DNA of 64,000 bases, taken from WHSW01 sp033856255 (GTDB lineage: Bacteria; Actinomycetota; Thermoleophilia; Solirubrobacterales; 70-9). The stretch covers positions 171,157-235,156 of the forward strand of contig JAWVFH010000002.1 of the NCBI GenBank assembly GCA_033856255.1, in the 5' to 3' direction. A program made the position numbers and the translations under genes. The notes under the pieces are model-generated. The model saw only the letters and a program-made list of their open reading frames with translations, did no database searches and was not told the origin of the DNA. Positions 1 through 8,312 of the stretch are shown piece after piece; the first letter of the stretch is position 1, and each line of letters starts with the position of its first letter.

Positions 1-146
1 GGGCATGGGACACACGACGAGAAGCCATGCGTTGAGGTGATCAGCGGAACGCAGGGATGGTGGTGGTGATGTCGCCCAGCAGCGGCGAGCCCTGGCTGCG
101 CGAGCGTGGCGACTGCGATCACTGCAATTACGAAAACATTCCTCAT
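1..146 (-). CDS. Partial exported protein with His-rich segment, runs off the window start
   Basis: An ATG at 146 reads leftwards off the window and follows a strong Shine-Dalgarno (GGAGGAGG, about 151-158). The 48 visible residues start MRNVFVIAVIAV and form a signal peptide ending near AGLAAAG-type residues. A run of five histidines follows, then a short segment with three cysteines. The protein is therefore exported, and the His run and Cys could bind metal or form disulfides. The rest lies outside the window, so no family can be named. It is divergent from the IlvG-like gene. The track of predicted open frames did not list it because it has no stop here. Confidence 0.6.
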   Translation of the reverse strand, partial: MRNVFVIAVIAVATLAQPGLAAAGRHHHHHPCVPLITSTHGFSSCVPC

Positions 147-392
147 TGGTTCCTCCTCCGCCCAGTTCGGATCGACTCAAACCATTCTGGGGGCATCCCA
201 GTCGTTAAACAATCGGGGAAACGCGCGGACCTGCGCGGGTTTCCGCGCAGGTTCAATCCGTAGTTCTCACCTCGGCCGGAGCAGCGAGGATCCTTCGGAG
301 TCCCTATGTGGACCCGCGGTAGGAGTCCCACGGAGGGGTTGCGTCAAGCTCCCTCCTAGGCCTCCCTCCGTCACTTAGATAGTCTCGAACCG
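147..392. other. Divergent intergenic region with perfect 10-bp hairpin
   Basis: This spacer separates the leftward exported protein from the rightward IlvG-like gene. It contains a perfect inverted repeat at 229-252 (ACCTGCGCGG, 4-nt loop GTTT, CCGCGCAGGT). No T-run follows, so it looks like a leader or operator structure rather than a terminator. No clear -35/-10 pair is visible. Confidence 0.5.
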
Positions 393-2072
393 ATGGCCAC
401 GACCGAGGAGAGCGCCCGCGCCGAGGGCGGCGACGAGCCCGCCGAGGAAGGCCCGGTCCACGGCGGCAAGCTCGTCGCCCGCGCGCTCGCCGACCGCGGC
501 GTCTCGAAGCTCTTTACCCTCTCGGGCGGGCACCTGTTCTCGATCTACGACGGCTGCGTCGCCGAGGGCATCGACCTGATCGACACCCGCCACGAGCAGG
601 CGGCCGCCTGGGCGGCCGAGGGCTACGCGAAGGCGACCCGCAAGCCCGGGATCGCGGCGCTGACCGCCGGGCCCGGGGTGACTAACGGGATGAGCGCGCT
701 GGCTGGAGCCAAGTTCAATCGCTCGCCGCTGGTGGTGCTCGGCGGCCGCGCGCCGGAGATGCGCTGGGGCTCGGGCTCGCTCCAGGAGATCGACCACCTG
801 CCGTTTGTCTCGCCGCTGACCAAGTCGGCCGAGACGGTCAGGGAGACCGGCGACTGCGCCGCGGCGACCTCGCGCGCGATCGACACCGCGCTGCGCGGCC
901 CGACCGGCCCCACCTACGTCGACTACCCGCTCGACGTCGTCTTCCAGGAGGGCACGGGGGAGCCGGCGCCGAAGCCGGTGTTCGCGCCGACCGCGGCCGA
1001 CGGGGTGGAGGAGGCTGCGACGGCGCTGGCGGGCGCCGAGCGTCCGGTGATCATGGCCGGCACCGGCGTCTACTGGTCCCACGGCGAGGGCGAGCTGCAG
1101 CAGCTCGCCGAGGAGCTCGGGATCCCGGTCTTCCTCAACGGCATGGGCAGGGGGTGCCTGCCCGCCGACCACGACCTCTGCTTCTCGCGCGCCCGTGGCC
1201 AGGGGCTGAAGGAGGCTGACGTCGCCGTCGTCGTCGGCGTGCCGCTCGACTTCCGCCTCGGCTTCGGCGCCAGCTTCGGCGAGGAGACGAAGCTGGTCTG
1301 GATGGACGAGTCGCCGAACGAGCTGACCGCAAACCGCAAGCCCGACTTCGAGCTCGTCGGCGCGATCGGGGTGACGCTGCGAGCGCTGCGGGTCGCCGCG
1401 GTCAGCGGCGGCGCCTCGCGCGACCGAACGCGGCCATGGATCGAGTCGCTGCGCTCAACCGAGGACGAAAAGCGGGCCGGCGAGGCCGATGAGCTCACCG
1501 ACGACCGCGCCCCGCTTCATCCGCTGCGGATCTACGGCGAGCTCGCGCAGATGCTCGACCGCGACGCGATCGTGATCGGCGACGGCGGCGACTTCGTCTC
1601 CTACGCCGGCCGCGTCGTCAACACCTACGAGCCCGGCTGCTGGATGGACCCCGGCCCCTACGGCTGCCTCGGCGCCGGCCCCGGCCAGGCGATCGGCGCC
1701 AAGACCGCCTTTCCCGACCGCCAGGTCGTCTGCCTGCTGGGCGACGGCGCCTTCGGCTTCTCGGGCCTCGAGTTCGACACGATGATGCGCCACGACCTCC
1801 CCGTCGTCGGGATCATCGGCAACAACGGCATCTGGGCGCTCGAGTACCACCCGATGCGGTTCCTCTACGGATACGAGGTCGCGGCTTCGTTGCGGCCGGC
1901 GACCCGATATGACGAGGTGGTGAAGGCGCTCGGTGGGCATGGGGAGTTGGTGCGGCACCCGAGTGAGTTGCAGCCGGCGCTGGAGCGGGCGTTTGCGAGC
2001 GGGAAGCCGGCGCTGGTGAATGTGCTCACGGATCCTGAGGTTGTGTATCCGCGGAAGGCTGTGCTGGCGTAG
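393..2072 (+). CDS. ilvG: Acetolactate synthase-like thiamine-diphosphate enzyme (IlvG family)
   Basis: The 559-residue protein has the three-domain layout of ThDP-dependent acetohydroxyacid synthase-like enzymes. The N-terminal pyrimidine-binding domain contains TLSGGHLFSIYDG and TRHEQ with the catalytic glutamate at about residue 68. The central domain follows. The C-terminal diphosphate-binding domain starts its motif with GDGAFGF (about 450-456) and ends it with NNGIW. The sequence closely resembles mycobacterial IlvG (Rv1820), including GRAPxxRWGxGSLQEIDH. The true substrate of that subgroup is not established, so acetolactate formation is the likely but unproven reaction. No regulatory subunit gene lies nearby. 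Start ATG 393 lacks an obvious ribosome-binding site. The last 60 or so codons use more GTG/TTG-type codons than the rest. Confidence 0.85.
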   Translation: MATTEESARAEGGDEPAEEGPVHGGKLVARALADRGVSKLFTLSGGHLFSIYDGCVAEGIDLIDTRHEQAAAWAAEGYAKATRKPGIAALTAGPGVTNGMSALAGAKFNRSPLVVLGGRAPEMRWGSGSLQEIDHLPFVSPLTKSAETVRETGDCAAATSRAIDTALRGPTGPTYVDYPLDVVFQEGTGEPAPKPVFAPTAADGVEEAATALAGAERPVIMAGTGVYWSHGEGELQQLAEELGIPVFLNGMGRGCLPADHDLCFSRARGQGLKEADVAVVVGVPLDFRLGFGASFGEETKLVWMDESPNELTANRKPDFELVGAIGVTLRALRVAAVSGGASRDRTRPWIESLRSTEDEKRAGEADELTDDRAPLHPLRIYGELAQMLDRDAIVIGDGGDFVSYAGRVVNTYEPGCWMDPGPYGCLGAGPGQAIGAKTAFPDRQVVCLLGDGAFGFSGLEFDTMMRHDLPVVGIIGNNGIWALEYHPMRFLYGYEVAASLRPATRYDEVVKALGGHGELVRHPSELQPALERAFASGKPALVNVLTDPEVVYPRKAVLA

Positions 2073-2084
2073 CCGACCGCTGTA

Positions 2085-2124
2085 CTCATAATCCGTAGGG
2101 CGGACGTTCGATCCCTCCCCGCCC
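2085..2124 (+). repeat. tRNA-Met 3' fragment, left copy (att-like direct repeat)
   Basis: The sequence matches a tRNA from its anticodon loop (CTCATAA, anticodon CAT) through the T-arm (GTTCGATC) to the acceptor 3' strand. No 5' half precedes it. The T-stem has a mismatch (GGACG against CCTCC), so this copy has decayed. It matches 6294-6333 at 37 of 40 positions in the same orientation. Integrases that target tRNA 3' ends leave exactly this kind of repeat. Confidence 0.7.
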
Positions 2125-2382
2125 CATGGCGAATCTAGCTGCAAGGCGCATGTTTTCGGCGCTGTGCCCGGATGCTTGCGGTGGCAACGGGTGCCGAACC
2201 AGTGCCCAGGATGCTCAAGCCGCCCGCCCTTCATCCGATTTGCAGAGTGATGGCTGGCCGACGAAACCAGGGCTCTCAGGCGCGCATTCGGACGCCGGAT
2301 AGCGCGGTGAAACCCACTGGAAGCCGCCGAAAGCGCCAAGGCTCGCGGCGAGGCTCCTCCATCGCCCACGTCGGACCCTGAA
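2125..2382. other. Gene-free stretch with arm-like repeat GGGTGCCGAACC
   Basis: No gene is supported here; it lies between convergent genes. It holds 2189-2207 (GGGTGCCGAACC plus 7 nt), which recurs at 6187-6205 with 17 of 19 matches. TCCGATTTGCA (2234-2244) recurs at 6240-6250 with one mismatch. These shared blocks beside both tRNA fragments look like remnants of integrase arm sites or of an element end. Confidence 0.45.
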
Positions 2383-3372
2383 TCAGGTGGCGCCGCCGGA
2401 GTCCAATCGGTCATCTGTGTGCATACTGCGGTTCTTGAGCTGGCTACCGAGCTCCGACAGGGAAACCACTCGCACGTACCCATCCTGATATTCGGCTAGC
2501 GGTAGGTGGTCCGTTCGGGGTGTGACGACCCACACGCGATCTACCTCCGCCTGACGGCCGCGTTCGCCGATCCCCTTTAGGGATCGTGCGAGGACGCCTT
2601 TTGGCATCGTTGATCGCCACATCTTGACCTCGATTCCGATGCGCGGACCGCCGTTCATCTGCACCACGAAGTCAACCGGACCGCTGGGCAAGGCCTCCAG
2701 CAGTGCGGGTTGTGCGGCCTCAATCGTCTTCCGGACATCCTGCTCCAGCCGGGCGGCCTCTTGCAACGGCGAAGAAAAGTCCGAAGCGCCCGTCTCGAGA
2801 CGGTCTCGAAATCGAAGGACCGTGGCCACGGTCGCGATCAGAGCCACGCTGGCGGCAAGAGTTGCGAAAAACACGGAGCGCGAGCCGTCGGAGGAATCCC
2901 CCGCCAAGGGCGCGATCGCCGCGAGAGAGCCGGCAAACGCAGTGGTGACGCCCATAACAGCCACCCAGCGAATTCGAACGCCCTCTGATGGCATTCGCGC
3001 AGGTTCCTCATCAGCGCGCTCGACTTCCCCGACAAGCTTCTCAATCGCTGCCAGGGCCCCCGATCGCTTATCTGCGCTCAGCAGGTCATCGTCGAGCACC
3101 CGAGCGAATAGGACAGAGAGGAGATCTTCCTCAGCAAAGAGGTCGCCGACGCGGACGCGATACGTCCTGGCGGTGCCCTCGATGAACCGACTCAAACCTG
3201 TGACTGACGGTGTAGATCCCTCAAGAAGCAGTCGCTTCCGCAGTACTCGTTCCATGTCGGTGTTAGCCGAACGTGCACGCTCTTTTCGCGCGCCGATGGT
3301 CTGCCGGTAGGAGATCGCGAAGAGCAATAAGGACAGGGCGACGCCAAGTCCGAATTGCAACGGCTCGCTCAT
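2383..3372 (-). CDS. Membrane-anchored protein with C-terminal PD-(D/E)XK nuclease-like domain
   Basis: The 329-residue protein starts with a hydrophobic segment (about 7-22). A charged helical region follows, then two more membrane helices near residues 135-190 (WVAVMGVTTAF and FATLAASVALIATV). The C-terminal 110 residues contain VDFVVQ, a short turn, then IEVKMW. This D-x(n)-ExK spacing is the signature of the PD-(D/E)XK/Mrr-like nuclease fold. The next strands (DRVWVVT, YVRVVSL) also fit that fold. The assignment rests on motif pattern only. Its start overlaps the upstream DUF4236 gene by 4 nt (ATGA), so the two are translated together. A membrane-tethered nuclease inside an island suggests defence against incoming DNA, which is inference. 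Confidence 0.7.
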   Translation of the reverse strand: MSEPLQFGLGVALSLLLFAISYRQTIGARKERARSANTDMERVLRKRLLLEGSTPSVTGLSRFIEGTARTYRVRVGDLFAEEDLLSVLFARVLDDDLLSADKRSGALAAIEKLVGEVERADEEPARMPSEGVRIRWVAVMGVTTAFAGSLAAIAPLAGDSSDGSRSVFFATLAASVALIATVATVLRFRDRLETGASDFSSPLQEAARLEQDVRKTIEAAQPALLEALPSGPVDFVVQMNGGPRIGIEVKMWRSTMPKGVLARSLKGIGERGRQAEVDRVWVVTPRTDHLPLAEYQDGYVRVVSLSELGSQLKNRSMHTDDRLDSGGAT

Positions 3373-4394
3373 GACGTCGAAGCCTCGGCTTCGGGCAGCT
3401 GCGCGACGTCCATAAAACTCGGATCGTCGGCGTAAACCCGACCTAGGTCCTTCTTCGCCTGAGCGTTCTTCCCGAGCTTGAGGTACAGGCGCCCGCGTCC
3501 GTACCGAGCGCGTTTCAAGAGCTCTTCGTTTCGCTTCTTGGACCGCAAAGCGTCCTTGTAGACCTCTTGTGCCGCGTCATCCATGCCCTTTTTCGCCAGG
3601 GCTTCTGCCTGGAACACGCAGATCGCCAAGGTAACGTCGTCCTCATTCTTGGTGCCGGCGGTTAGCTGGACGACCTCGTCCCAGGACATTTCCTGAGAAA
3701 ACAGCTCCGCGAGACTGAGGACGAGTGCCGAATCCTTCTCTACCTCAAGAAGCTGCAGAAGGAGGCTGATCGCTTCATCGGTCCGAGTCACCTCCTGGTA
3801 GAGCTCCGCGAGCGAGAGCGTCGCAGCGGTGGAGCCGAACGGGACAGACACCTGAACGTGCGGTGTGATCCTGAGCTGGACGGCTCCGCCCGCGACGTAC
3901 TTCGTCATCAGTTCGTCGGGCAGCTCCACGTCGGACGCGACCACCCGCTCGAAGTAGGTCATCGCTTCGTTGGGCTTGTTCAGCTGTGCACACAAGAGCC
4001 CGGCGAAGAAGTCGTCGGAGATGACCTTGTCCTTCGCATCCTTGACCGCGGCATCCATGAAGTGGAGAAGGGCCTTCTCCGCGTCGCCCGCGACGTAGAG
4101 CTGGATGCCCTTGTAGAACGCCTTCTCGTGGGCCGGGGAGAGCATTCCGGGCTTGGGCGCAGCAGCCGAAGCAGGCGCAGGAGTTGCAGCCGCCCGCTTC
4201 TTGGCTGTGCTCGTCGTCGTATAACCGACCCCGCTGCCCGGAATGCCAACGGACTTGGTTCGTCGACCTGAGGAATGGGCTGAATAGCGAACACCCTTTC
4301 CGCCGACACTGACTCCCAGTCCGGTCTTGCTCGCGTTCAAGCGAACCCCCGGACCGATCTTCATGCTCTTCCGTGCTCGAAACGCCACGCGCAC
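3369..4394 (-). CDS. DUF4236 domain protein with TPR-like repeats
   Basis: The N-terminus (FRARKSMKIGPGVRLNASK, GVSVGGKGVRYS, GIPGSGVGYT; residues 4-60) is a clear DUF4236 domain, a small beta-rich module of unknown function. An Ala/Pro linker follows. Residues 100-335 are helical, with TPR-like pairs such as AFYKGIQLYVAGDAEKALLHF and ALAKKGMDDAAQEVYKDAL. No membrane helix is visible. The start at 4394 fits family members, which begin a few residues before FRxRKS. It is the first gene of a two-gene operon with the nuclease-like membrane protein. The TPR part could scaffold or sense for that partner, which is inference. Confidence 0.8.
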   Translation of the reverse strand: MRVAFRARKSMKIGPGVRLNASKTGLGVSVGGKGVRYSAHSSGRRTKSVGIPGSGVGYTTTSTAKKRAAATPAPASAAAPKPGMLSPAHEKAFYKGIQLYVAGDAEKALLHFMDAAVKDAKDKVISDDFFAGLLCAQLNKPNEAMTYFERVVASDVELPDELMTKYVAGGAVQLRITPHVQVSVPFGSTAATLSLAELYQEVTRTDEAISLLLQLLEVEKDSALVLSLAELFSQEMSWDEVVQLTAGTKNEDDVTLAICVFQAEALAKKGMDDAAQEVYKDALRSKKRNEELLKRARYGRGRLYLKLGKNAQAKKDLGRVYADDPSFMDVAQLPEAEASTS

Positions 4395-4447
4395 CCGACC
4401 CTATTTGACGGACACTCCGCTCCGCCGTTACCCCGGAGCGCACGTAA

Positions 4448-4680
4448 TTACGCGCGACGCCGGATGGCGCAGCTGGGAATGTACCCCACACGTTCGACAC
4501 TCTCGCGGTGCAGGTGTGGCCGCTGGTTGACGTCCAGAGCTCTATGGGCCACGCCAGTATCGGCACGACCATGATCTACGCACATCACGTGCCGAAGAGG
4601 GATGCGGCCGACGCCCTTACCCGGCTACTGGACTTGGATGCTTTGCCCGACGGTGGGAACCCTGAGGCGAACGCGCCCGG
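4448..4680 (+). pseudogene. Remnant of a tyrosine recombinase (integrase) C-terminus
   Basis: In one frame the DNA reads HTFDTLAVQVWPLVDVQ, then MGHASIGTTMIYAHHVPK, then DAADALTRLLD. This is the C-terminal box of actinobacterial phage-type integrases, including the H of LGH and the catalytic Y of TTMIYxHH. The frame opens only at 4448, after a stop. The HxLR box before HTF is lost, and no start codon or upstream domains exist. It is a decayed 3' fragment of the integrase that probably brought in the island. It sits between two leftward genes, and its frame runs on to 4744 into the neighbouring gene. Confidence 0.75.
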
Positions 4681-5997
4681 CTACGTGGGCGGAACGACTC
4701 GCTGTGCGGCTGATCCAACGATGCGCTCGACGATCGTGACTTGATCAGCGGAGCCTTCCAGGAATCCGCTTTCGTGCGCACTGAAAACAGCCTCGGCCAG
4801 CACTGCGGCAACGGCCGTGCGGACTTCGGGCGAGGCAGGGCCGGCGACCAGCCCGTTGTAAGTCTTTAGGGCTGCCGCCTTGCTGCGGTCTACCGCTTCA
4901 AGGTGTCGATGAACCCTGAACTGAAGCGACGCCATCCGCACGGCATAGACGAGTAGCCCGACCACCAGGAGCCCAACCGCCGCTGAGGCGACGATCTCGC
5001 CGGGTGGGGCACCGTCGTCGGGATGGAGTTCGAGAATCGCGATCGGCCCGGCAACTGCCGTCAAGACGATCGTTGCCGTGAGCACCTTGAGCCAGAGCTT
5101 CCAGCTGTCCTTGTGTTCATCAGCAGACGAGTCGTAGTACTTGCCGAGTTCGTGCGCGCCAATAGAACTCGTCGCCTCGCGCTGAGCCTCGACCACCGGA
5201 GCAAGTTCCTGGACCTGCTGGGCGAGGTTGTCCCGATCCGCGGCGAGCGATGCGAACTGCTGCTGAAGTTCACGCGTCCGCTCATCGGCAAGTCGTTCCG
5301 CTTCGCTCGCGACCGATTCCCGGCGGTGGTGGTCGATGATCGACGCACGCTGCTGCCGGAGGTTCTCAAGGTCCCGCGAGAGTAACTGGATGTTCTCGTT
5401 GACCTCGTTGAGCTCTGACTGAGCATTGCGGGTCCGCTGATTCGCGGCCGCCTGCAGTTCGGCTTGCTGCACGTCCAGTCGCTGGAGTGCCTCACTCGCC
5501 CCCGCGACGCGCTCCGCCGCCTGGGCCTCCACCTGCGCTCGATTCGCCTGAAGCTCCTCGCGTTCGTTTTGTAGCTGCTCCTCCGCGTCGACTCGAGAGT
5601 CTTCATCAAACTGTTGCTTGTCTAGTGATCGCGCTCGGTCGCGAGTCAAGCGCTGCAACTCGCTGTCGATTTCGGCCTGACGAGCCGTCAGCGCATTTAG
5701 CCTTCGCTCGCGGTCGGGACCCACTCCCTGGGCCTCCGCCTGGTACCGAGCTCGCTGGATCGCGAGGTCGTCGATTTCGCCCTGGTGCTGTTCCTGCCAG
5801 TTCTGAATCGAGCGCTGCAACCGCATGGCGTCATCGCGGAGGCTCTCCAGGCGTGCCTCGCGCTCGGCGATCTCGCCGTCCAACTGTTCGAGCGAAATTT
5901 CTTCGTCTGAAGCCACAGCAGTAGAGAACGGACCTGTTCGATACGAACGGAGCGGGTTTCGGAGCCCATACCGTAATAGGCGAGCCGGGGAAGCCAC
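4681..5997 (-). CDS. Long coiled-coil protein with two membrane helices
   Basis: The 438-residue protein has an uninterrupted heptad-like coiled coil from about residue 32 to 280, rich in Glu, Gln, Arg and Ala. A short linker (YYDSSADEH) and two membrane helices follow (about 298-320 LKVLTATIVLTAVAG and 335-355 ASAAVGLLVVGLLVYAV). An 80-residue alpha-helical tail ends it. I do not recognise a family. The layout suggests a membrane-anchored rod, as in sensors or cell-envelope tethers. The start is uncertain: GTG 5997 lacks a ribosome site, and GTG near 5910 (VASDEEIS) is an alternative. It lies within the tRNA-fragment-bounded segment. Confidence 0.65.
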   Translation of the reverse strand: MASPARLLRYGLRNPLRSYRTGPFSTAVASDEEISLEQLDGEIAEREARLESLRDDAMRLQRSIQNWQEQHQGEIDDLAIQRARYQAEAQGVGPDRERRLNALTARQAEIDSELQRLTRDRARSLDKQQFDEDSRVDAEEQLQNEREELQANRAQVEAQAAERVAGASEALQRLDVQQAELQAAANQRTRNAQSELNEVNENIQLLSRDLENLRQQRASIIDHHRRESVASEAERLADERTRELQQQFASLAADRDNLAQQVQELAPVVEAQREATSSIGAHELGKYYDSSADEHKDSWKLWLKVLTATIVLTAVAGPIAILELHPDDGAPPGEIVASAAVGLLVVGLLVYAVRMASLQFRVHRHLEAVDRSKAAALKTYNGLVAGPASPEVRTAVAAVLAEAVFSAHESGFLEGSADQVTIVERIVGSAAQRVVPPT

Positions 5998-6293
5998 CCA
6001 TTAGCCGTGGACCGACGGTTTGGCGTTTGGTTCGCGAAGCACCTCGGTGAGGCCGGGGACGCTGCGTTCCGGAGTTGCCTCCCAGATGCGATGCGTTGTT
6101 TCGTGGGAGGACTCGCAAGGCGCTCGCGAAAACGCAGCTACCGTCCGGTTCTAATGAAACTCCGGGCGCCAGCACCCGGTGTCGTTGGGTGCCGAACCGG
6201 GGCCCGAACCAAGCAAAACGGAGCGGCACCCGCCACACCTCGGATTTGCACCAGCCGGGAACAGCGCAACCAAGCAGCTAGGAAGCTGGGGCG
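5998..6293. other. Gene-free stretch before the second tRNA fragment
   Basis: No coding gene is supported. It contains 6187-6205, the counterpart of the arm-like repeat at 2189-2207, and 6240-6250, the counterpart of 2234-2244. GCCGGG at 6254-6259 could pair with the tRNA-like acceptor strand, but no D-arm or matching anticodon 5' strand exists. Confidence 0.45.
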
Positions 6294-6333
6294 CTCATAA
6301 TCCGTCGGGCGGAGGTTCGATCCCTCCCCGGCC
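6294..6333 (+). repeat. tRNA-Met 3' fragment, right copy (att-like direct repeat)
   Basis: This second copy of the 40-nt repeat keeps an intact T-stem (GGAGG TTCGATC CCTCC), the CTCATAA anticodon loop and CCCCGGCC acceptor strand. The strand before the anticodon loop (GGGCG) cannot pair with TCCGT, so it is not a functional tRNA. With 2085-2124 it bounds a 4.2-kb segment. It is better preserved than the left copy and so is probably younger. Confidence 0.75.
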
Positions 6334-6373
6334 AATCCCTAATCGGCTTTCGGAGGGCTGACCCGCAGGACGG

Positions 6374-8281
6374 CTAACTGTCAAGCGCCTCGAGGACGGT
6401 CTTCAGAGCGACGACCGGCACGGCAACATCGCCTTTGCTCGTAAGTGTCGCTAAGTGTGTTACGCCAGCGATGCCTCGATCACCTTCATCTTCGGCAACG
6501 GCGAACTGGATTTCGTCTCCTCCATAACTCCGCCCATCCTGGCCAAGCACCCAGCACACTAGAAGATCCAGTTCTGTCCAATCTTTGGTCTCATTCACCG
6601 TATCGTTCAGAACGTCGGATGCCTGATACTTGAACTCGATAACGCCGGTTCGCTGCTTTGAAGGGAGTTCTGGTAGACCGGGTAAGACCGCATCCATTTC
6701 GTCGGGGACCGCGGCAGGGTCGATCTCGACCCAACCGTCGTAGTCGTCGACCCCGCTTAAATACACCGGCCGGATGTGAGCGAACACGCCCATGCCGATA
6801 AGTTCGTTGAATAGCCCGACGACGTCCTGCTCCTCAGCAGGGGTCGAGAGAAACGGAATCTCGCCGAATCCATCCAGATTGGACGGATCGAGCGGGGTCT
6901 TTTTCCGCTCGCTGGCCTTGTTCTCGGGAGAGACGTGGTCGCCGGCTATCACCCGCTGCTTTGGCGTCGGCCTCATGAACGGGGTGCTCAGCTTGACGAG
7001 CTCGTTCGCGAAGCTTTCTTCCGTCAGGCTCACGATCTCGAGGACCTCTGGTGGAAAATCCTTCCTCCCGAGATCAGGTTCAACTGACCGGAAGTGGTAA
7101 ACGAGCCAGACGCGGTCCACGTAAAAACCTCGATGCGTCAACGCCGTCTCCCGACGCCATGACGAGATCATCCCGTCAGTCGCGATGCGGAAGCCGGGAT
7201 AGTGGATGGCCCGATTGCCGGGTACAGACCATGCAGCTCCGAGCTGATTGCGGTAGTCGACGCTGTACGCAAAGAGCCCATAGACATAGACGTCAAGCTC
7301 CTTGATCTTCGCGACGAGGCTGTCTCGGTCCGGCAGGCTCTCCGGCTCAGCTTCGGCGTCGACGAACTCAGCGAGTTCGTCGGGACTTACGGTCCAGTGA
7401 CAGGCGTGGAACTTCTTCCGAAGCTTGGCGGGGGGGCTCGTGCTCCGCTGGTCCTTCTCGAGGTATTCGCCAAGATCGAACACCCGCAACCCTTTCGGGG
7501 TTCGGCGATGTGGGAACAGGTATGTCGTATCGAGGCTGATCGTTTCGCTTCGAGCATCTCTGCGGTACTCGAGTGTTCCCTCGAGAGAGAATCCGTCGGG
7601 GAACGAATATGGGGGCACCACGCCGAGCGCTGTCTGTATCTCCAGCGTGGTCCTTGCGAAGCCAGCCGAATTGAATGCCCGGCCAAGGCTCGACGGCTGC
7701 GTGTGACCACCAACTACAACGACGACACTTACGCCAGTCCCTTCGACTCGGGGATGCTCAGGATCGTGCGTGATCTCCGCCACCGGCGCCTCGTCGAGGC
7801 CAGCAGTGAAGTCCTCGATCCATGCCCGGCCGGAGTCCAAGCGGATTCGGAAGTGTTCATCATCGGTTCGACTCTCTAGCTCGAAGAGGTTGAAGCCGTA
7901 CGCGAGGAACGTGAGGCCGACGCCCTTGTGGCCGCGCACGCGTCCTTCGCGGAATAGCTCCTCCTTGTTGCCTTGATCGGGCGCTAGAAAACGACGAGCG
8001 TCATCAAGCGTCATCCCGCGCCCGTTGTCTAGAACCTCAATTCGATCTTGATCGACATCAATCGAAACGCGTACAACGCCGGTGTCGATTCCAGCGTTCG
8101 AAACCTCGTCGACAGCGTTCTGAATCGGCTCCATGAGGAGGTCAGACGCATGGTGGTAGCTCTTGATCACGTTACGGACACGGCGTTTCACCGCGGCTTC
8201 GGCTATCGCGGTGGTGATGGCGGCGAGCGGGTTGAAGGAATCGTCGGGCATGGCTCCAGGGAGCGCATCGTAGATGTCCAC
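6374..8281 (-). CDS. GHKL-type ATPase of the MutL/MORC-like class, restriction-associated
   Basis: The 635-residue protein carries the Bergerat ATP fold: N-box EPIQNAVDE (about 52-60), DNGRGM (about 87-92) and GHKGVGLTF (about 118-126). A second alpha/beta domain follows. The last 120 residues include VIEFKYQASDVLND and a WTELDLLVCW stretch that resembles nuclease-fold beta-strands (ExK-like). Such ATPases occur beside DNA methylases and Vsr-like nucleases in restriction loci, where they are thought to act as ATP-driven clamps. It diverges from the vsr gene, with only 31 nt between starts. Start is GTG 8281 (GAGGGG just upstream) or ATG 8251. The C-terminal nuclease reading is inference. Confidence 0.8.
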   Translation of the reverse strand: MDIYDALPGAMPDDSFNPLAAITTAIAEAAVKRRVRNVIKSYHHASDLLMEPIQNAVDEVSNAGIDTGVVRVSIDVDQDRIEVLDNGRGMTLDDARRFLAPDQGNKEELFREGRVRGHKGVGLTFLAYGFNLFELESRTDDEHFRIRLDSGRAWIEDFTAGLDEAPVAEITHDPEHPRVEGTGVSVVVVVGGHTQPSSLGRAFNSAGFARTTLEIQTALGVVPPYSFPDGFSLEGTLEYRRDARSETISLDTTYLFPHRRTPKGLRVFDLGEYLEKDQRSTSPPAKLRKKFHACHWTVSPDELAEFVDAEAEPESLPDRDSLVAKIKELDVYVYGLFAYSVDYRNQLGAAWSVPGNRAIHYPGFRIATDGMISSWRRETALTHRGFYVDRVWLVYHFRSVEPDLGRKDFPPEVLEIVSLTEESFANELVKLSTPFMRPTPKQRVIAGDHVSPENKASERKKTPLDPSNLDGFGEIPFLSTPAEEQDVVGLFNELIGMGVFAHIRPVYLSGVDDYDGWVEIDPAAVPDEMDAVLPGLPELPSKQRTGVIEFKYQASDVLNDTVNETKDWTELDLLVCWVLGQDGRSYGGDEIQFAVAEDEGDRGIAGVTHLATLTSKGDVAVPVVALKTVLEALDS

Positions 8282-8312
8282 GCCCCTCAGCGAGATTAGC
8301 CTTCAACAACCC

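Noticed and set aside
4448..4744. Functional integrase
   Set aside because: Only the C-terminal box remains; the HxLR box is lost and a stop precedes it.
6254..6333. Complete tRNA-Met
   Set aside because: GCCGGG can pair with the acceptor strand, but the anticodon stem does not pair and there is no D-arm.
6138..6335. Leftward small frame with GEGSNLRPTDYE, also seen opposite 2085-2124
   Set aside because: It is the antisense translation of the tRNA T-arm, a known false gene.
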